NCBI GenBank assembly: GCA_032127265.1
Contig: JAQAZP010000194.1
Location: forward strand, 1 to 51,400
From: JAQAZP01 sp032127265
Lineage (GTDB): Bacteria; Acidobacteriota; JAQAZP01
Length of the DNA: 51,400 nucleotides
Direction of reading: 5' to 3'
Under the pieces are notes generated by a model, which was not told the DNA's origin, searched no databases, and worked only from the letters and a program-made list of their open reading frames with translations. The first letter of the stretch is position 1, and each line of letters opens with the position of its first letter. Both the position numbers and the translations under genes were made by a program. Positions 1 through 8,145 of the stretch are shown here, piece after piece.

Positions 1-1
1 G

Positions 2-298
2 CCGTCACCGAAACATGAGAAATCACGTCACGGGAATAACAAGATCTGGTTGATCCCGAACAACCTCCTGACCCTGGACAGCTTCGCCAACGTATCTGCC
101 CCGGACGAGAGCAATCCGCAATGCAGGGTCTGGTACGACCGGACCTACCGCAAGATCAATCAATTCGGATACTATTCCATCCTTCAGGGGCGCGGTCGCG
201 AGGTCCAGGTCTGGAAGGCAGTGGGCCCAGCGGCAACTGAGCGGGACGGGGGCGTGGACGGTGGCGCGGACGGAGAGGGCACACCCGGAAAACCGTAA
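2..298 (+). CDS. C-terminal end of an unidentified protein (5' end outside window)
   Basis: The frame is open from the first bases to a TAA at 296-298 and contains no convincing internal start, so this is read as the 3' end of a gene beginning upstream of the window. Third codon positions over about 60-230 are mostly G or C, as in the genuine genes here, and the peptide contains a plausible Trp/Tyr-rich stretch (KIWLIPNN, then VWYDRTYRKINQFGYYS). The last 20 or so residues are Gly/Asp/Glu-rich and may be a disordered tail. I do not recognise the family. The opposite-strand open frame over the same bases looks like a shadow. Confidence 0.4.
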   Translation, partial: PSPKHEKSRHGNNKIWLIPNNLLTLDSFANVSAPDESNPQCRVWYDRTYRKINQFGYYSILQGRGREVQVWKAVGPAATERDGGVDGGADGEGTPGKP

Positions 299-355
299 AT
301 GTACCGGGCCATGACCCGGAGTGAAAATGATCGATTTCAGGAGGGGAAGGAAATT

Positions 356-766
356 ATGACCCTGGAAGAACTGCACGATTTCGCCATGAACAACCCGATC
401 TGCGCCATGGCCACTGTGGACCGGAACCAGCCCCGGGTCCGGATGTTCAAACTGCTCCAGGCAGGGCCGGACGGCTTCTTTTTCGCCACCGGCACCCCGA
501 AGAAGGTGTTCAGCCAGATAAGGGAAAACCCCCTGGTGGAGGTCTGCTTCTACAGCGACACGCAGATGATGCGGATCGATGGGGTAATCGATATCATTGA
601 TGAAAAAGAACTTAAGAAAGAATTGTTCGGCAGGCACGAATTCCTCCAGCGCCTGCTCAAGACGGCCGATCACCCCTGGTTCGTCCTGCTCCGCATCGCC
701 CACGGCACCATCGATTACACCTCCGACGCCATAGGATTGAGTAAAATCGATTCTTTTGAATTTTAA
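356..766 (+). CDS. Pyridoxamine 5'-phosphate oxidase-family (PNPOx-like) protein
   Basis: This 136-aa protein has the compact split-barrel flavin-binding pattern. An N-terminal helix (MTLEELHDFAMNNP) leads into the first strand, ICAMATVDRNQPRVRMF, followed by FFFATGTPKKVFSQI and the PLVEVCFYS strand. Small stand-alone members usually bind FMN, F420 or heme and act as oxidoreductases or pyridoxamine oxidase-like proteins; the exact substrate cannot be told from sequence. The ATG at 356 was chosen because a strong AGGAGGGGAAGG ribosome site lies just upstream. An in-frame ATG at 299 has no such site. The gene stands alone, 73 nt before the response regulator. Confidence 0.8.
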   Translation: MTLEELHDFAMNNPICAMATVDRNQPRVRMFKLLQAGPDGFFFATGTPKKVFSQIRENPLVEVCFYSDTQMMRIDGVIDIIDEKELKKELFGRHEFLQRLLKTADHPWFVLLRIAHGTIDYTSDAIGLSKIDSFEF

Positions 767-839
767 TCCCCCCGGAACACTAATATTTTCCGGCCAGTGT
801 GTCGAATAAGAAATCAGGTAACACAGTGGAGGCCGGTTA

Positions 840-1469
840 ATGAGGATGATGCTTGCAGAGGACGATCCCGTCTTTCAGCGCCTGCTGACCAAGACCCTGA
901 CCAAGTGGGGGTTCGAGGTGCTGCTGGCCCGTGACGGAAACCAGGCCTGGCAGATCATGCAGAGTGATGATGCTCCCCGCCTGGCGGTGATGGACTGGAT
1001 GATGCCCGAGATGGACGGCGTGGAAGTCGCCCGTCGCATCCGCCGCCTCGACCGCGGCCAGGCCAGGCCGTACCTGATCATTCTCACCTCCATGGACGAT
1101 CTCGAAAAACTGGTCACCGCCCTGGAGGCCGGCGCCGACGACTACATCACCAAACCGTTCAATCCGCCGGAACTGAAGGCCCGTGTCCAGGTGGGACAGC
1201 GCATTCTCGAGCTACAGGACAACCTGGCCCAGCGGGTGGACGAGCTGGAAGTGGCCCTCTCCCGGGTCAAGACCCTTCAGGGGCTGCTGCCCATCTGCTC
1301 CTACTGCAAGAAAGTGCGTAACGACGGCAACTACTGGCAGCAGGTGGAGAGCTATGTCAGCGAGCACAGCGAGGCCATCTTCAGCCATTCGATCTGCCCC
1401 GACTGCTACAAGGAATACGCCGAACCGCAGTTGAAGGAGCTGCGGGAGAGGCAGGCCAGTCAAAAGTAA
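840..1469 (+). CDS. Response regulator with receiver domain and C-terminal Cys-rich module
   Basis: Residues 1-120 form a CheY-like receiver domain. The acidic pocket is E7/D8/D9, the phospho-acceptor is D52 (VMDWMMPEMDG), the switch Thr is T83 and the conserved Lys is K105 (ITKPF). A coiled-coil linker (about 120-147) follows. The C-terminal module has two Cys pairs, C153/C156 (CSYCKK) and C186/C189 (CPDC), with aromatic residues between them. This tail is common on stand-alone receiver proteins of environmental bacteria and probably binds metal or a redox partner; its output is not established. There is no DNA-binding domain. A GGAGG site precedes the ATG. No cognate histidine kinase is present in the window. 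Confidence 0.88.
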   Translation: MRMMLAEDDPVFQRLLTKTLTKWGFEVLLARDGNQAWQIMQSDDAPRLAVMDWMMPEMDGVEVARRIRRLDRGQARPYLIILTSMDDLEKLVTALEAGADDYITKPFNPPELKARVQVGQRILELQDNLAQRVDELEVALSRVKTLQGLLPICSYCKKVRNDGNYWQQVESYVSEHSEAIFSHSICPDCYKEYAEPQLKELRERQASQK

Positions 1470-1514
1470 TCACTCCGTCGCGCCCAGTCCCCACACACCA
1501 TACACCACACAATG

Positions 1515-1543
1515 TGGACAATTACCGTCGGGCAACCTATATT
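1515..1543 (+). promoter_or_regulatory. Candidate sigma70-type promoter for the beta-helix gene
   Basis: TGGACA (-35) and TATATT (-10) are separated by 17 nt in the gap before the gene starting at 1618. The predicted transcript start near 1550 gives a leader of about 68 nt. The region is visibly more AT-rich than its surroundings. Assigned from sequence pattern only. Confidence 0.45.
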
Positions 1544-1617
1544 TACTTTCATGAATAGTACGGACCGCTTTCGGTATTCCCGAACCGACCATTGATCCAG
1601 CTTGCAGGGGTTTCATC

Positions 1618-3156
1618 ATGCGGCAGAAACTCGTGATTATCTCAATCTTCATTTTTGTATTTCCAGGCACGGCGTTCCCCGCGACCATCATCATCCCTGA
1701 CGATCAGCCCACGATCCAGGCCGGGATCAACGCCGCGGTGAGCGGCGACGCCGTGCTGGTGCGAAACGGAACCTGGACCGGCCCCGGCAACCGGGATCTC
1801 GACTTTGGCGGCAGGGCCATTACAGTGGCCTCAATGTACGGCCCAAACAACTGCATCATCGACTGCTGGACGGTCGCCATGGAGAATCACCGGGGGTTCA
1901 TCTTTCAAAGCGGCGAGGGGACCGACTCGGTGGTGGAAGGCTTCACCATTCAAAACGCCTTGTACCTCGACGGCGCCGGCGAGGAATCGGGGGGCGGCAT
2001 CCTCTGCCGCAACGGATCGTCGCCGTTGATCATCAACAACATCATCACCGATTGCGAGAGCTGGAACGGTGCCGGCATCTCCTGCGTCAATTCATCACCC
2101 TCGATCATCGACAACCTGATTCGCAACAATTTTTCCGATGATACCGGGGCAGGAATACTCTGCAACAACAGCTCCCCCCTCATCGCGGGCAACATTTTGA
2201 AACAGAACATCGCCATGGCCGGGGCCGGGATCAGCTGCTGGCCTTCAGCTGCTCCGTATATCGTCAACAATCTGATCCTGAACAACCACCAGATCTAAGC
2301 CCCCGCGGATCTCTACCTTGCCAGCGGACTCCATTGTTTTGGACCATCCTCGCCTATCGTCGAAAACTGCACCTTTGTCGGAAACACCGGTGAAACCTAC
2401 GGCTGCAGCATATACAGCGATGGCGAAGCCGTCATCACCATCCGCAACTCGATCCTCTGGGACAACGATTGTGACATCAACTACGATTATTATTACGGTA
2501 CGCCACCCACGGTAACTTACTCCGACGTACAGGACGGCTGGCCGGGCACTGGCAATATCACCAACAATCCGCGCTTTATCACCGGGCCAGCGGGTGACCA
2601 CTATCTGAGCCAGGTCACCGCGGGACAACCACTGAACAGCCGCTGCCTCGATGCCGGCGACCAGCCGGCGGCGATGGTTTGCTACTCGGTGGGAACCGAT
2701 CTGGTCTGTCTCGATGACAAAAGCTCGCGAACCGATGAAATGCCCGAAGCCGGAACCGTGGACATGGGTTATCACGGGCCGGACCTCAACCAGGCCTCCG
2801 CCGGCCTGGACTGCAACCCCGCATCGGGGACGGTGCCCTTCACCGCCACCATGACGGCCACCATGACCAACAACAATCCCGGCAACCCCCGCCGTCTTTC
2901 CGGTCGGATGGATGTTACCCTCGCCGCCGGCAGCAGTTACACCAACTGGCGGTCCGGCTTGACCAACCTGGCCGGCGGCGAAGTATTCTCCACCTCCTGG
3001 GCTCAACTCATTCCGGCTCTGGGTCTGCTCATCGGTGACAACAGCTTCGAGTTTCTGGTGGTGGATGTCACGCCGGCTCCCTGGAACCAGCCGCCCTATC
3101 CCCCGGCCGGTGACACCGGCCAGGACAGCTGCACTGTGACCGCTTCGGCGCCGTAA
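1618..3156 (+). pseudogene. Secreted parallel beta-helix protein interrupted by one in-frame TAA
   Basis: The gene starts MRQKLVIISIFIFVFPGTAFPA, a clear signal peptide, and continues with right-handed beta-helix repeats (PDDQPTIQAGINAAV; repeated SPLIINN / SPSIIDNLI / SPLIAGNIL rungs). A single TAA at 2296-2298 ends the first open part (226 aa). The same frame then stays open with no other stop to 3156, and it continues the same fold (SPIVENCTFVGNTGE, then a PxxxYSDVQ-type rung) plus a C-terminal PKD/CARDB-like part (SGRMDVTLAAGSSY). The intact product would be about 512 aa, exported to the cell surface. The stop may be a recent nonsense mutation, a sequencing error or a read-through site; the rest shows no decay. 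Similar proteins act as surface carbohydrate-binding or lyase-like proteins. Confidence 0.75.
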
Positions 3157-3190
3157 CGCCGCCATCGGACCTCAGGCGAAGTGTTGAGCT

Positions 3191-4684
3191 TCAGGTAAGC
3201 TTCCCGCCAAACTTCACTTCCGCGCCCTTGTCGCTCTTGCGGCCGCGGACCAGCGACTTCATCATGGCCGGGACCAGGGCGAGGAAAATCGTGCTGCCGG
3301 CACGGGCGAGGATCTTCACCTCTTCCCAGGATCGGAGCTTGAGCACCCGCTTGATCAGGAAGGAGGGGATGAGGGTGGTGGTCAGGAAAGCGCGGCGCCG
3401 CAGCGATTCGATCTGGTCGAAGGTCAGGGTATGCGGGGCAAAACAGAGGGTGTGCATCCCGAGCACCGAGTAGTCACCGGGCACCACCTTTCCGAACTCG
3501 TCCAGCTTTTCGTAGAGCTCGGTGCCGGGGAAGGGTGAGAGGGTGAAGAAGTGCGAGGCATCCCCCTTGAGGCTCTTGACGAACTTGATGGTCTCCAGAC
3601 CGTCCTCGTAGGTCTCGCCGGGCACGCCGAACATGGAAGTGAGGAAGGTGCGGATCCCGGCCTCGTGGACCATGGCCACGCCCTCGCGGATCGTCTCCCG
3701 GGATTCACCCTTCTTCAGCGTCTTGAGGTTCTTCGGCACCCCCGACTCCACACCGATCATGATGTTGTAGCAGCCCATCTGCTTCAGGGCGGCCAGTACC
3801 TCGCGGTCCAGGCAGTCGGCCCGGGTGGCGATGCTGAAGTCGACCTTGATCTTGCGCCGGGCTACCTCTTCGGCCAGCTGAAGCACCCGGTCTTTGCGTG
3901 CGGTGAAGGTGTCGTCCCAGAAGCGGATTTCCTTGATCCCGTACCGCTTCACCACCAGTTCCATTTCCTCGGCCACCGGCACCGGGTCGCGGAAACGGAT
4001 GTTGTCCCCGCCCCACTTGTAGCAGTAGATGCACTTGTGGTGACAGCCGCGGGAAGTGAGCATGGTGGTCAGCGGCCGCTTGGTGTAGAGGCCGATGGGC
4101 GGGATGTAATCCGCGTGGTTGATCAGGTCGCGGGCCGGGAAGGGCAGGCTGTCCAGATCCTCGATGTAGGGCCGTTCGGGATTGCGCACCAGCTCCCCGC
4201 CATTACGGTAGACCGAGCCGGCCACGCCGTCCAGGGTCTCGCCGCCGGCCAGCCGGCCGGCCATCTCCGCCAGGGTTTCCTCGCCCTCGTTGACCACCAG
4301 CGAGTCACCGGCGGGGCACTTTTCCAGGAACTCCTCCTTGATCACCGAAGGCAGCGGGCCGCCGAAGGTGATGTGCGCACCGGGCAGCAACCGGCGCAGA
4401 TCCCGAGCGGTCTGGCGCGAACCGTTCCAGAGAACGGTATTGGCGTAGATGCCGATCAGATCGGGATCGTGGGAAGCGATCTCCCGGATCAAGGCGTCGT
4501 GAGTGTAAAAGCCGCCGTCGAGCATCACCACCCGGTGGCCGTCAGCCTGCAGCCGTGACGCGAGATACATCAGGTTCAGCGGGGGCCAGAACCCGGCGCC
4601 CAGCTTGCGCAGGGCGGTGGGGTGAGACTCCTGATGGGTCCAGGCCGGGATGGCGATGGCCACGGTGAGTGTGCGCTTGCTCAT
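3191..4684 (-). CDS. B12-binding-type radical SAM enzyme
   Basis: This 497-aa protein has an N-terminal cobalamin-binding-like Rossmann domain (residues 1-160: LNLMYLASRLQADGHRV, DPDLIGIYA, ITFGGPLPS). A radical SAM core follows, with the 4Fe-4S ligands C214, C218 and C221 in GCHHKCIYCYKW. This is the BchE/PhpK-like architecture, whose members do methylations, cyclisations or other radical chemistry on lipids, tetrapyrroles or natural products. The substrate is not evident. The N-domain lacks an obvious full DxHxxG motif, so cobalamin binding is uncertain. The start MSKRTLTVAIAIPAW (ATG at 4684) fits the first beta-strand better than the longer upstream open frame. It converges on the beta-helix gene with a gap of only 34 nt. 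Confidence 0.82.
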   Translation of the reverse strand: MSKRTLTVAIAIPAWTHQESHPTALRKLGAGFWPPLNLMYLASRLQADGHRVVMLDGGFYTHDALIREIASHDPDLIGIYANTVLWNGSRQTARDLRRLLPGAHITFGGPLPSVIKEEFLEKCPAGDSLVVNEGEETLAEMAGRLAGGETLDGVAGSVYRNGGELVRNPERPYIEDLDSLPFPARDLINHADYIPPIGLYTKRPLTTMLTSRGCHHKCIYCYKWGGDNIRFRDPVPVAEEMELVVKRYGIKEIRFWDDTFTARKDRVLQLAEEVARRKIKVDFSIATRADCLDREVLAALKQMGCYNIMIGVESGVPKNLKTLKKGESRETIREGVAMVHEAGIRTFLTSMFGVPGETYEDGLETIKFVKSLKGDASHFFTLSPFPGTELYEKLDEFGKVVPGDYSVLGMHTLCFAPHTLTFDQIESLRRRAFLTTTLIPSFLIKRVLKLRSWEEVKILARAGSTIFLALVPAMMKSLVRGRKSDKGAEVKFGGKLT

Positions 4685-4795
4685 GCGGAAAAACCTCGCT
4701 GCCGGCATGAAAACAGCGGTATTCGCCGGCCAAGCGAGAACCTTAAACCCACCTCCCCGCTTTGTCAATAATCTTGACGGCTTTTCCGCGGCACT

Positions 4796-5887
4796 TCAGA
4801 CAATCAGTTCCTTTTCGTCTCCGCAGTGCTCGCAGAAGGGAAGCAGGCTGCTGCGAACCTTCGCGCAGGCGCTGCAGTCCTCATAAAGACCGGTACCGCA
4901 CACCGGACAGATATAGGCCGACTCGTCCTCGTCGGTTACCGCGGCCACCGTCAGTTTGCGGACAGAGCCGCGGTCCCAGAACAGATGCTTCCTCGGCCCC
5001 CGGCGGATGGGGTACTCACACACCGGACAGAGGAATCGCTGATAGGCCTCGCGGTATTGCTTGATCACCCAGCGAGCCCCCGGGGCAGCCACCGACCTGA
5101 TGAAGTGCGCCAGGACCTTGAGCACCACAAGAAGCAGGGCGACAATCAGAATGTACTTGAAGTAGCGGCTGGGGAAGTATTCATGGAGCACGAGGCCGAT
5201 CTTGAACAGGGATGCCGCCGCGAACGCCAGAAAGACTGGGCTGTACATATGGCCGCGCAGCCGGACAAAAAGCAAAACCGCCGTGATCAGAAACGGAAGC
5301 AGGAAGAGCAACTGAAAGGAAGCCAGCTTCAGGTCATGCCGACGCTTGAGGGCTTTGAACTCCTTTTGCGCCGGTTCCCGCTGTTCCTCCACAACAGCCC
5401 TGGCCCGCTGAAGTTCCTCCTTCAGTGCCGCCTGGTTCTCCAGTTGGAGGGCGATGCCGCTGTTGATCTCCTGGTAGTGCCGCTGGTTCTCCAGAAAGAG
5501 GTTCAGGCTGCCGGTAAATGTTGCCTGTTCCTCCTCGGAAAGCGGGATATTCCTGGCCAGATTCTTGTTCTGCAGTTCCAGCAGCTGGTCGATTGTATTC
5601 TGCAGGCTGCTGGTGCTGTCACCGAGTATTTCCTGCTTGCTCCGCTGCCCTTCGATCCGCCGTTCCACACCGGCCAGTTCCTTTTCCAGCGCCGCGATCC
5701 GGTCCACGACAATCTGGTCCAGGTGATTCTTCTCGATCTCCGCCAGATCAGGACCTTTCACCGACCGGATATCGTCGACCACGAAGCCGAGCAGCCAGAA
5801 CACCAGTAGAGCCAGCACCACGGTTAAGAAACGTATGGCGAAACGGTGCATCCAGGGGCCCTTGGTCTTCGGTTTTTCCTTGTTCAT
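4796..5887 (-). CDS. Membrane protein with long coiled coil and C-terminal zinc ribbons
   Basis: The 363-aa product begins MNKEKPKTKGPWMHRF, has a first membrane segment (about residues 17-37), then a periplasmic or cytoplasmic coiled coil (about 45-190, rich in Glu/Gln/Arg/Leu). Further hydrophobic segments lie around 205-290 (LLFLLPFLITAVLLF; YILIVALLLVVLKVL). The C-terminus has several Cys pairs (CPVCEYP; CPVCGTGLYEDCSAC; CEHCGDE) forming at least two zinc ribbons. I do not recognise a named family; the layout suggests a membrane-anchored scaffold or sensor. GGAGGAGG lies just upstream of the ATG at 5887, which is why the longer open frame was not used. The lipoprotein gene upstream is on the same strand with a 50-nt gap, so they may be co-transcribed. 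Confidence 0.7.
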   Translation of the reverse strand: MNKEKPKTKGPWMHRFAIRFLTVVLALLVFWLLGFVVDDIRSVKGPDLAEIEKNHLDQIVVDRIAALEKELAGVERRIEGQRSKQEILGDSTSSLQNTIDQLLELQNKNLARNIPLSEEEQATFTGSLNLFLENQRHYQEINSGIALQLENQAALKEELQRARAVVEEQREPAQKEFKALKRRHDLKLASFQLLFLLPFLITAVLLFVRLRGHMYSPVFLAFAAASLFKIGLVLHEYFPSRYFKYILIVALLLVVLKVLAHFIRSVAAPGARWVIKQYREAYQRFLCPVCEYPIRRGPRKHLFWDRGSVRKLTVAAVTDEDESAYICPVCGTGLYEDCSACAKVRSSLLPFCEHCGDEKELIV

Positions 5888-5937
5888 CCTCGTCCTCCTC
5901 CCGGCTCGCCGGCTGCACCTGATCACCATCCGGCGGT

Positions 5938-6597
5938 TCATTGATGTCCGATCAATCTGCCTTCCCGATCGAATCGGAGCGCGGTGCCCTTCGGGTAATT
6001 CACGCCCTCGATGGTCATGGCCTTTTCCAGAACGCACTCATGCAGCCGGCCGTTCTCGTGAAGGGAAATGCCGGAAAAGATGCTGCCCTTGCACGGCACA
6101 CCGTCCGCTTCGACCTGTTTCCTGGGGTAGAAATGCTTCAGCTTCCCGTTGGCATGGAAGGAGGTCATCATCCCCTCCTTGCCCATCCAGCTGCCCCGGC
6201 AGATATAGCCCTGGGTCTCCATGTCACGAGGGAACATGCAGATCCCCGGGTTCCCGTCTTCATTGGGAAAGACCCAGGTGCCCGCGGGCATGGAGACCCC
6301 GTTCCGTTCGTAATCCCGGAAGAGCAGCAGTTCATCCAGACGCCAGTCAGGGTAAAACACGATGAACCCCTTGCGGCAGGGCCAGCCGTCAATCACCGTG
6401 TCTTCGGTAAGAATTCCCAGCTTCGAACCTTTCTCATAATCACGAAACGTCTCAAACGAGATCCCGTTTTTCACCACGTTCTTCTCGGCCCCAAACTGCC
6501 ACGGGGCACAGGCGGAGGAGAAGATGAGGATGGAGAACAGAAGGGCGGCGCACGCCGTCAGCGTCCGGGATCTCCCAGGCTGTTCATGGTTTCTCAT
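5938..6597 (-). CDS. Lipoprotein of unknown function
   Basis: The 219-aa protein starts MRNHEQPGRS, with a hydrophobic stretch and a lipobox ending in SSAC, so it is predicted to be lipid-anchored. The rest is rich in short aromatic/Gly strands that recur with a loose spacing (CRKGFIVFYPDWRLDE; GTWVFPNEDG; CKGSIFSGISLHENGRL; YPKGTALRFDREGRL). This is reminiscent of MORN-like or WVELL-type beta-hairpin repeats, but I cannot name a family. The ATG at 6597 follows a GGAGGG site. Its neighbour downstream is the zinc-ribbon membrane protein. Confidence 0.65.
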   Translation of the reverse strand: MRNHEQPGRSRTLTACAALLFSILIFSSACAPWQFGAEKNVVKNGISFETFRDYEKGSKLGILTEDTVIDGWPCRKGFIVFYPDWRLDELLLFRDYERNGVSMPAGTWVFPNEDGNPGICMFPRDMETQGYICRGSWMGKEGMMTSFHANGKLKHFYPRKQVEADGVPCKGSIFSGISLHENGRLHECVLEKAMTIEGVNYPKGTALRFDREGRLIGHQ

Positions 6598-6671
6598 AGT
6601 CGACCCTCCAACCGACGGACGCGGCGGCCCACCCGAAAGGTGGGGACACTCCGCTGCGTTCCCGCAATTCT

Positions 6672-6746
6672 TCACGCTTGACCCACCCCAGCGGCAGCGA
6701 TGGAGAGCGAGATCACGATCATGATGACGATTCTGACATGTCCTTT
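6672..6746 (-). CDS. Possible 24-aa signal-peptide-like small protein
   Basis: An ATG at 6746 follows an AAGGGGGGG purine run and encodes a 24-residue peptide (MKGHVRIVMIVISLSIAAAG, then VGQA) before TGA. It is basic then strongly hydrophobic, like a signal peptide or single membrane helix. It lies between the small membrane protein gene and the lipoprotein gene on the same strand. It could be a genuine microprotein, a leader peptide or a remnant of a longer gene; there is no homology evidence. Confidence 0.3.
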   Translation of the reverse strand, partial: KGHVRIVIMIVISLSIAAAGVGQA

Positions 6747-6789
6747 CATAATCCCCCCCCTTCTTACGATGACGTGTTTCGTGGCCATG

Positions 6790-7050
6790 CTATCCACCCT
6801 GCTCTTCGCTGCCGAACCAGCTGTTAACCACCGCGAAGATCGCCGACCCGAGGGTGATCACACCGAAGGTGGAGATGGTCCGCCAAAGCGTGTCCTGGGC
6901 GGTGAACTCCCAGATGGCCAGGATCGCCGTGATGGTGCTCAGGCCGACACAGGCGCTGATGGTGTAAAAAGTGCAGGCCTTGACCAACTTCGGATTGAGA
7001 TATCCCTTCCCGGCCTGTTCCAGGCTCTTGAGTTTTTCGATGGTGTCCAT
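6790..7050 (-). CDS. Small two-helix membrane protein, unknown function
   Basis: This 86-aa protein has a soluble N-terminal arm (MDTIEKLKSLEQAGKGYLNP) and two hydrophobic helices (about residues 26-48 and 58-78). The ATG at 7050 follows a textbook AAAGGAGG ribosome site. It lies downstream of a recognisable promoter with a palindrome over the predicted transcript start. I do not recognise a family. The regulated promoter and small membrane size suggest a stress-responsive or envelope-associated protein, which is inference. Confidence 0.65.
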   Translation of the reverse strand: MDTIEKLKSLEQAGKGYLNPKLVKACTFYTISACVGLSTITAILAIWEFTAQDTLWRTISTFGVITLGSAIFAVVNSWFGSEEQGG

Positions 7051-7069
7051 TGTCGGTCCTCCTTTATAT

Positions 7070-7087
7070 TAGTTAAGTGATTAACTA
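7070..7087. promoter_or_regulatory. Perfect palindrome, probable operator
   Basis: AGTTAA and TTAACT flank a 4-nt spacer, extended by one T:A pair to 7-bp arms. The site touches the predicted -10 and covers the predicted transcript start of the gene ending at 6790, the usual position for a repressor-binding site. Confidence 0.45.
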
Positions 7088-7114
7088 TATATATCTAAAA
7101 CGTATACATGGCAA
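7086..7114 (-). promoter_or_regulatory. Candidate sigma70-type promoter for the small membrane protein
   Basis: On the minus strand TTGCCA (7114-7109) and TATATA (7091-7086) are separated by exactly 17 nt. The predicted start near 7079 lies inside the palindrome at 7070-7087 and about 30 nt before the ATG. Confidence 0.45.
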
Positions 7115-7269
7115 CGATAGTTCCATGAATTTTTCCCCGCCAGGGGCACAGCTTTTTCCCGCCCACTGTCATCGCTCTCCTATCATTCTCAGGATAGAAC
7201 TTACCCCCTGAAGTCCGGTTCTGTTCCGTGAGAAGGAAGTGTTGATCGGGGATTAATAAAATCGAAACA

Positions 7270-8106
7270 TCAGGAAAGGTCCAGGGACTTGGGCAGGGGC
7301 CGGGGGAAATGTTCAAGGGGGCCGGCCTGGCCAAAGGGTTGGCGGCCGGCAGCCGAGGTCAGCGTGGCGTGCACGTAATCCTTGGCCCCCCGGACCGCCG
7401 TGCGGATGTCGCGGCCATGGGCCAGCAGAGCGGCCAGGGCAGCCGCGAAAGTGCAGCCGGTGCCCCGGTTATTGGGCGTGGCGATGCGCGGCGCGGAAAA
7501 CTCCACCACCTCGATGCCGTCACAAAGCAGGTCGATACAGGTCTCCGGGTCATCGCGGTGGCCGCCCGTGAGCACCACCGCCCGCGGGCCCAGGGCCCGG
7601 AGTTGACGCACCGCCGTGTCAAGATCCCCGGCCCGGCGCAGGGGCCGGCCAAGAAGCGCTTCTGCCTCGGGAATGTTGGGAGTGACCAGGGCGGCCAGGG
7701 GAAAGAGCCGCCTGACCAGTGTCTCCAGCGCCTCGCGGTCCAGCAGCCGTCCCCCGCTGGAGGCCAGCAGCACCGGGTCCACCACCAGCTGGTCGATATT
7801 GTGACGTGTCACGGCCTCGGCCACCGCCTCGATGATCCCGGTATTGACCAGCATGCCGGTTTTCAGCGTCCGGACCGGCAGCTCGGCCAGCACCGCATCG
7901 AACTGCTGCCGTACCAGTTCCGGCGGTAGCGGTTCGACAGCCCGCACCCCGGCGCTGTTCTGGGCGGTCACCGCGGTGATCACCGTGGCCCCATGGACAC
8001 CCAGGGCGGCGAAGGTCTTCAGGTCAGCCTGGGTCCCGGCACAGCCGCAAGGGTCCGAACCGGCTGCCGTCAACACACAGGGAGGATTGGTAGTGCTGGT
8101 GTCCAT
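7270..8106 (-). CDS. thiD: Hydroxymethylpyrimidine/phosphomethylpyrimidine kinase
   Basis: ThiD phosphorylates HMP and then HMP-P to HMP-PP for thiamine synthesis in the cytoplasm. The 278-aa length is normal for the single-domain enzyme. Visible signatures are the N-terminal substrate loop (TAAGSDPCGCAGTQADLKTF, with CGCAGTQ where GGAGIQ is usual), VDPVLLASSG, TPNIPEAEALLG, VLTGGHR and the GTGC anion-hole motif (NNRGTGCTFAAALAA). The ATG at 8106 has GGAG eight bases upstream, while a GTG at 8115 would sit too close to it. No other thiamine genes are nearby. It lies downstream of rny on the same strand with a gap of about 40 nt and may share its transcript. Confidence 0.9.
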   Translation of the reverse strand: MDTSTTNPPCVLTAAGSDPCGCAGTQADLKTFAALGVHGATVITAVTAQNSAGVRAVEPLPPELVRQQFDAVLAELPVRTLKTGMLVNTGIIEAVAEAVTRHNIDQLVVDPVLLASSGGRLLDREALETLVRRLFPLAALVTPNIPEAEALLGRPLRRAGDLDTAVRQLRALGPRAVVLTGGHRDDPETCIDLLCDGIEVVEFSAPRIATPNNRGTGCTFAAALAALLAHGRDIRTAVRGAKDYVHATLTSAAGRQPFGQAGPLEHFPRPLPKSLDLS

Positions 8107-8145
8107 GGCCGTCACTCCACGGATGGCCCGGCGAGAAACGGGCCC

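Noticed and set aside
23..703. 226-aa minus-strand frame at the left end
   Set aside because: It is antisense to a well-supported PNPOx gene with a strong ribosome site and shows no recognisable motif.
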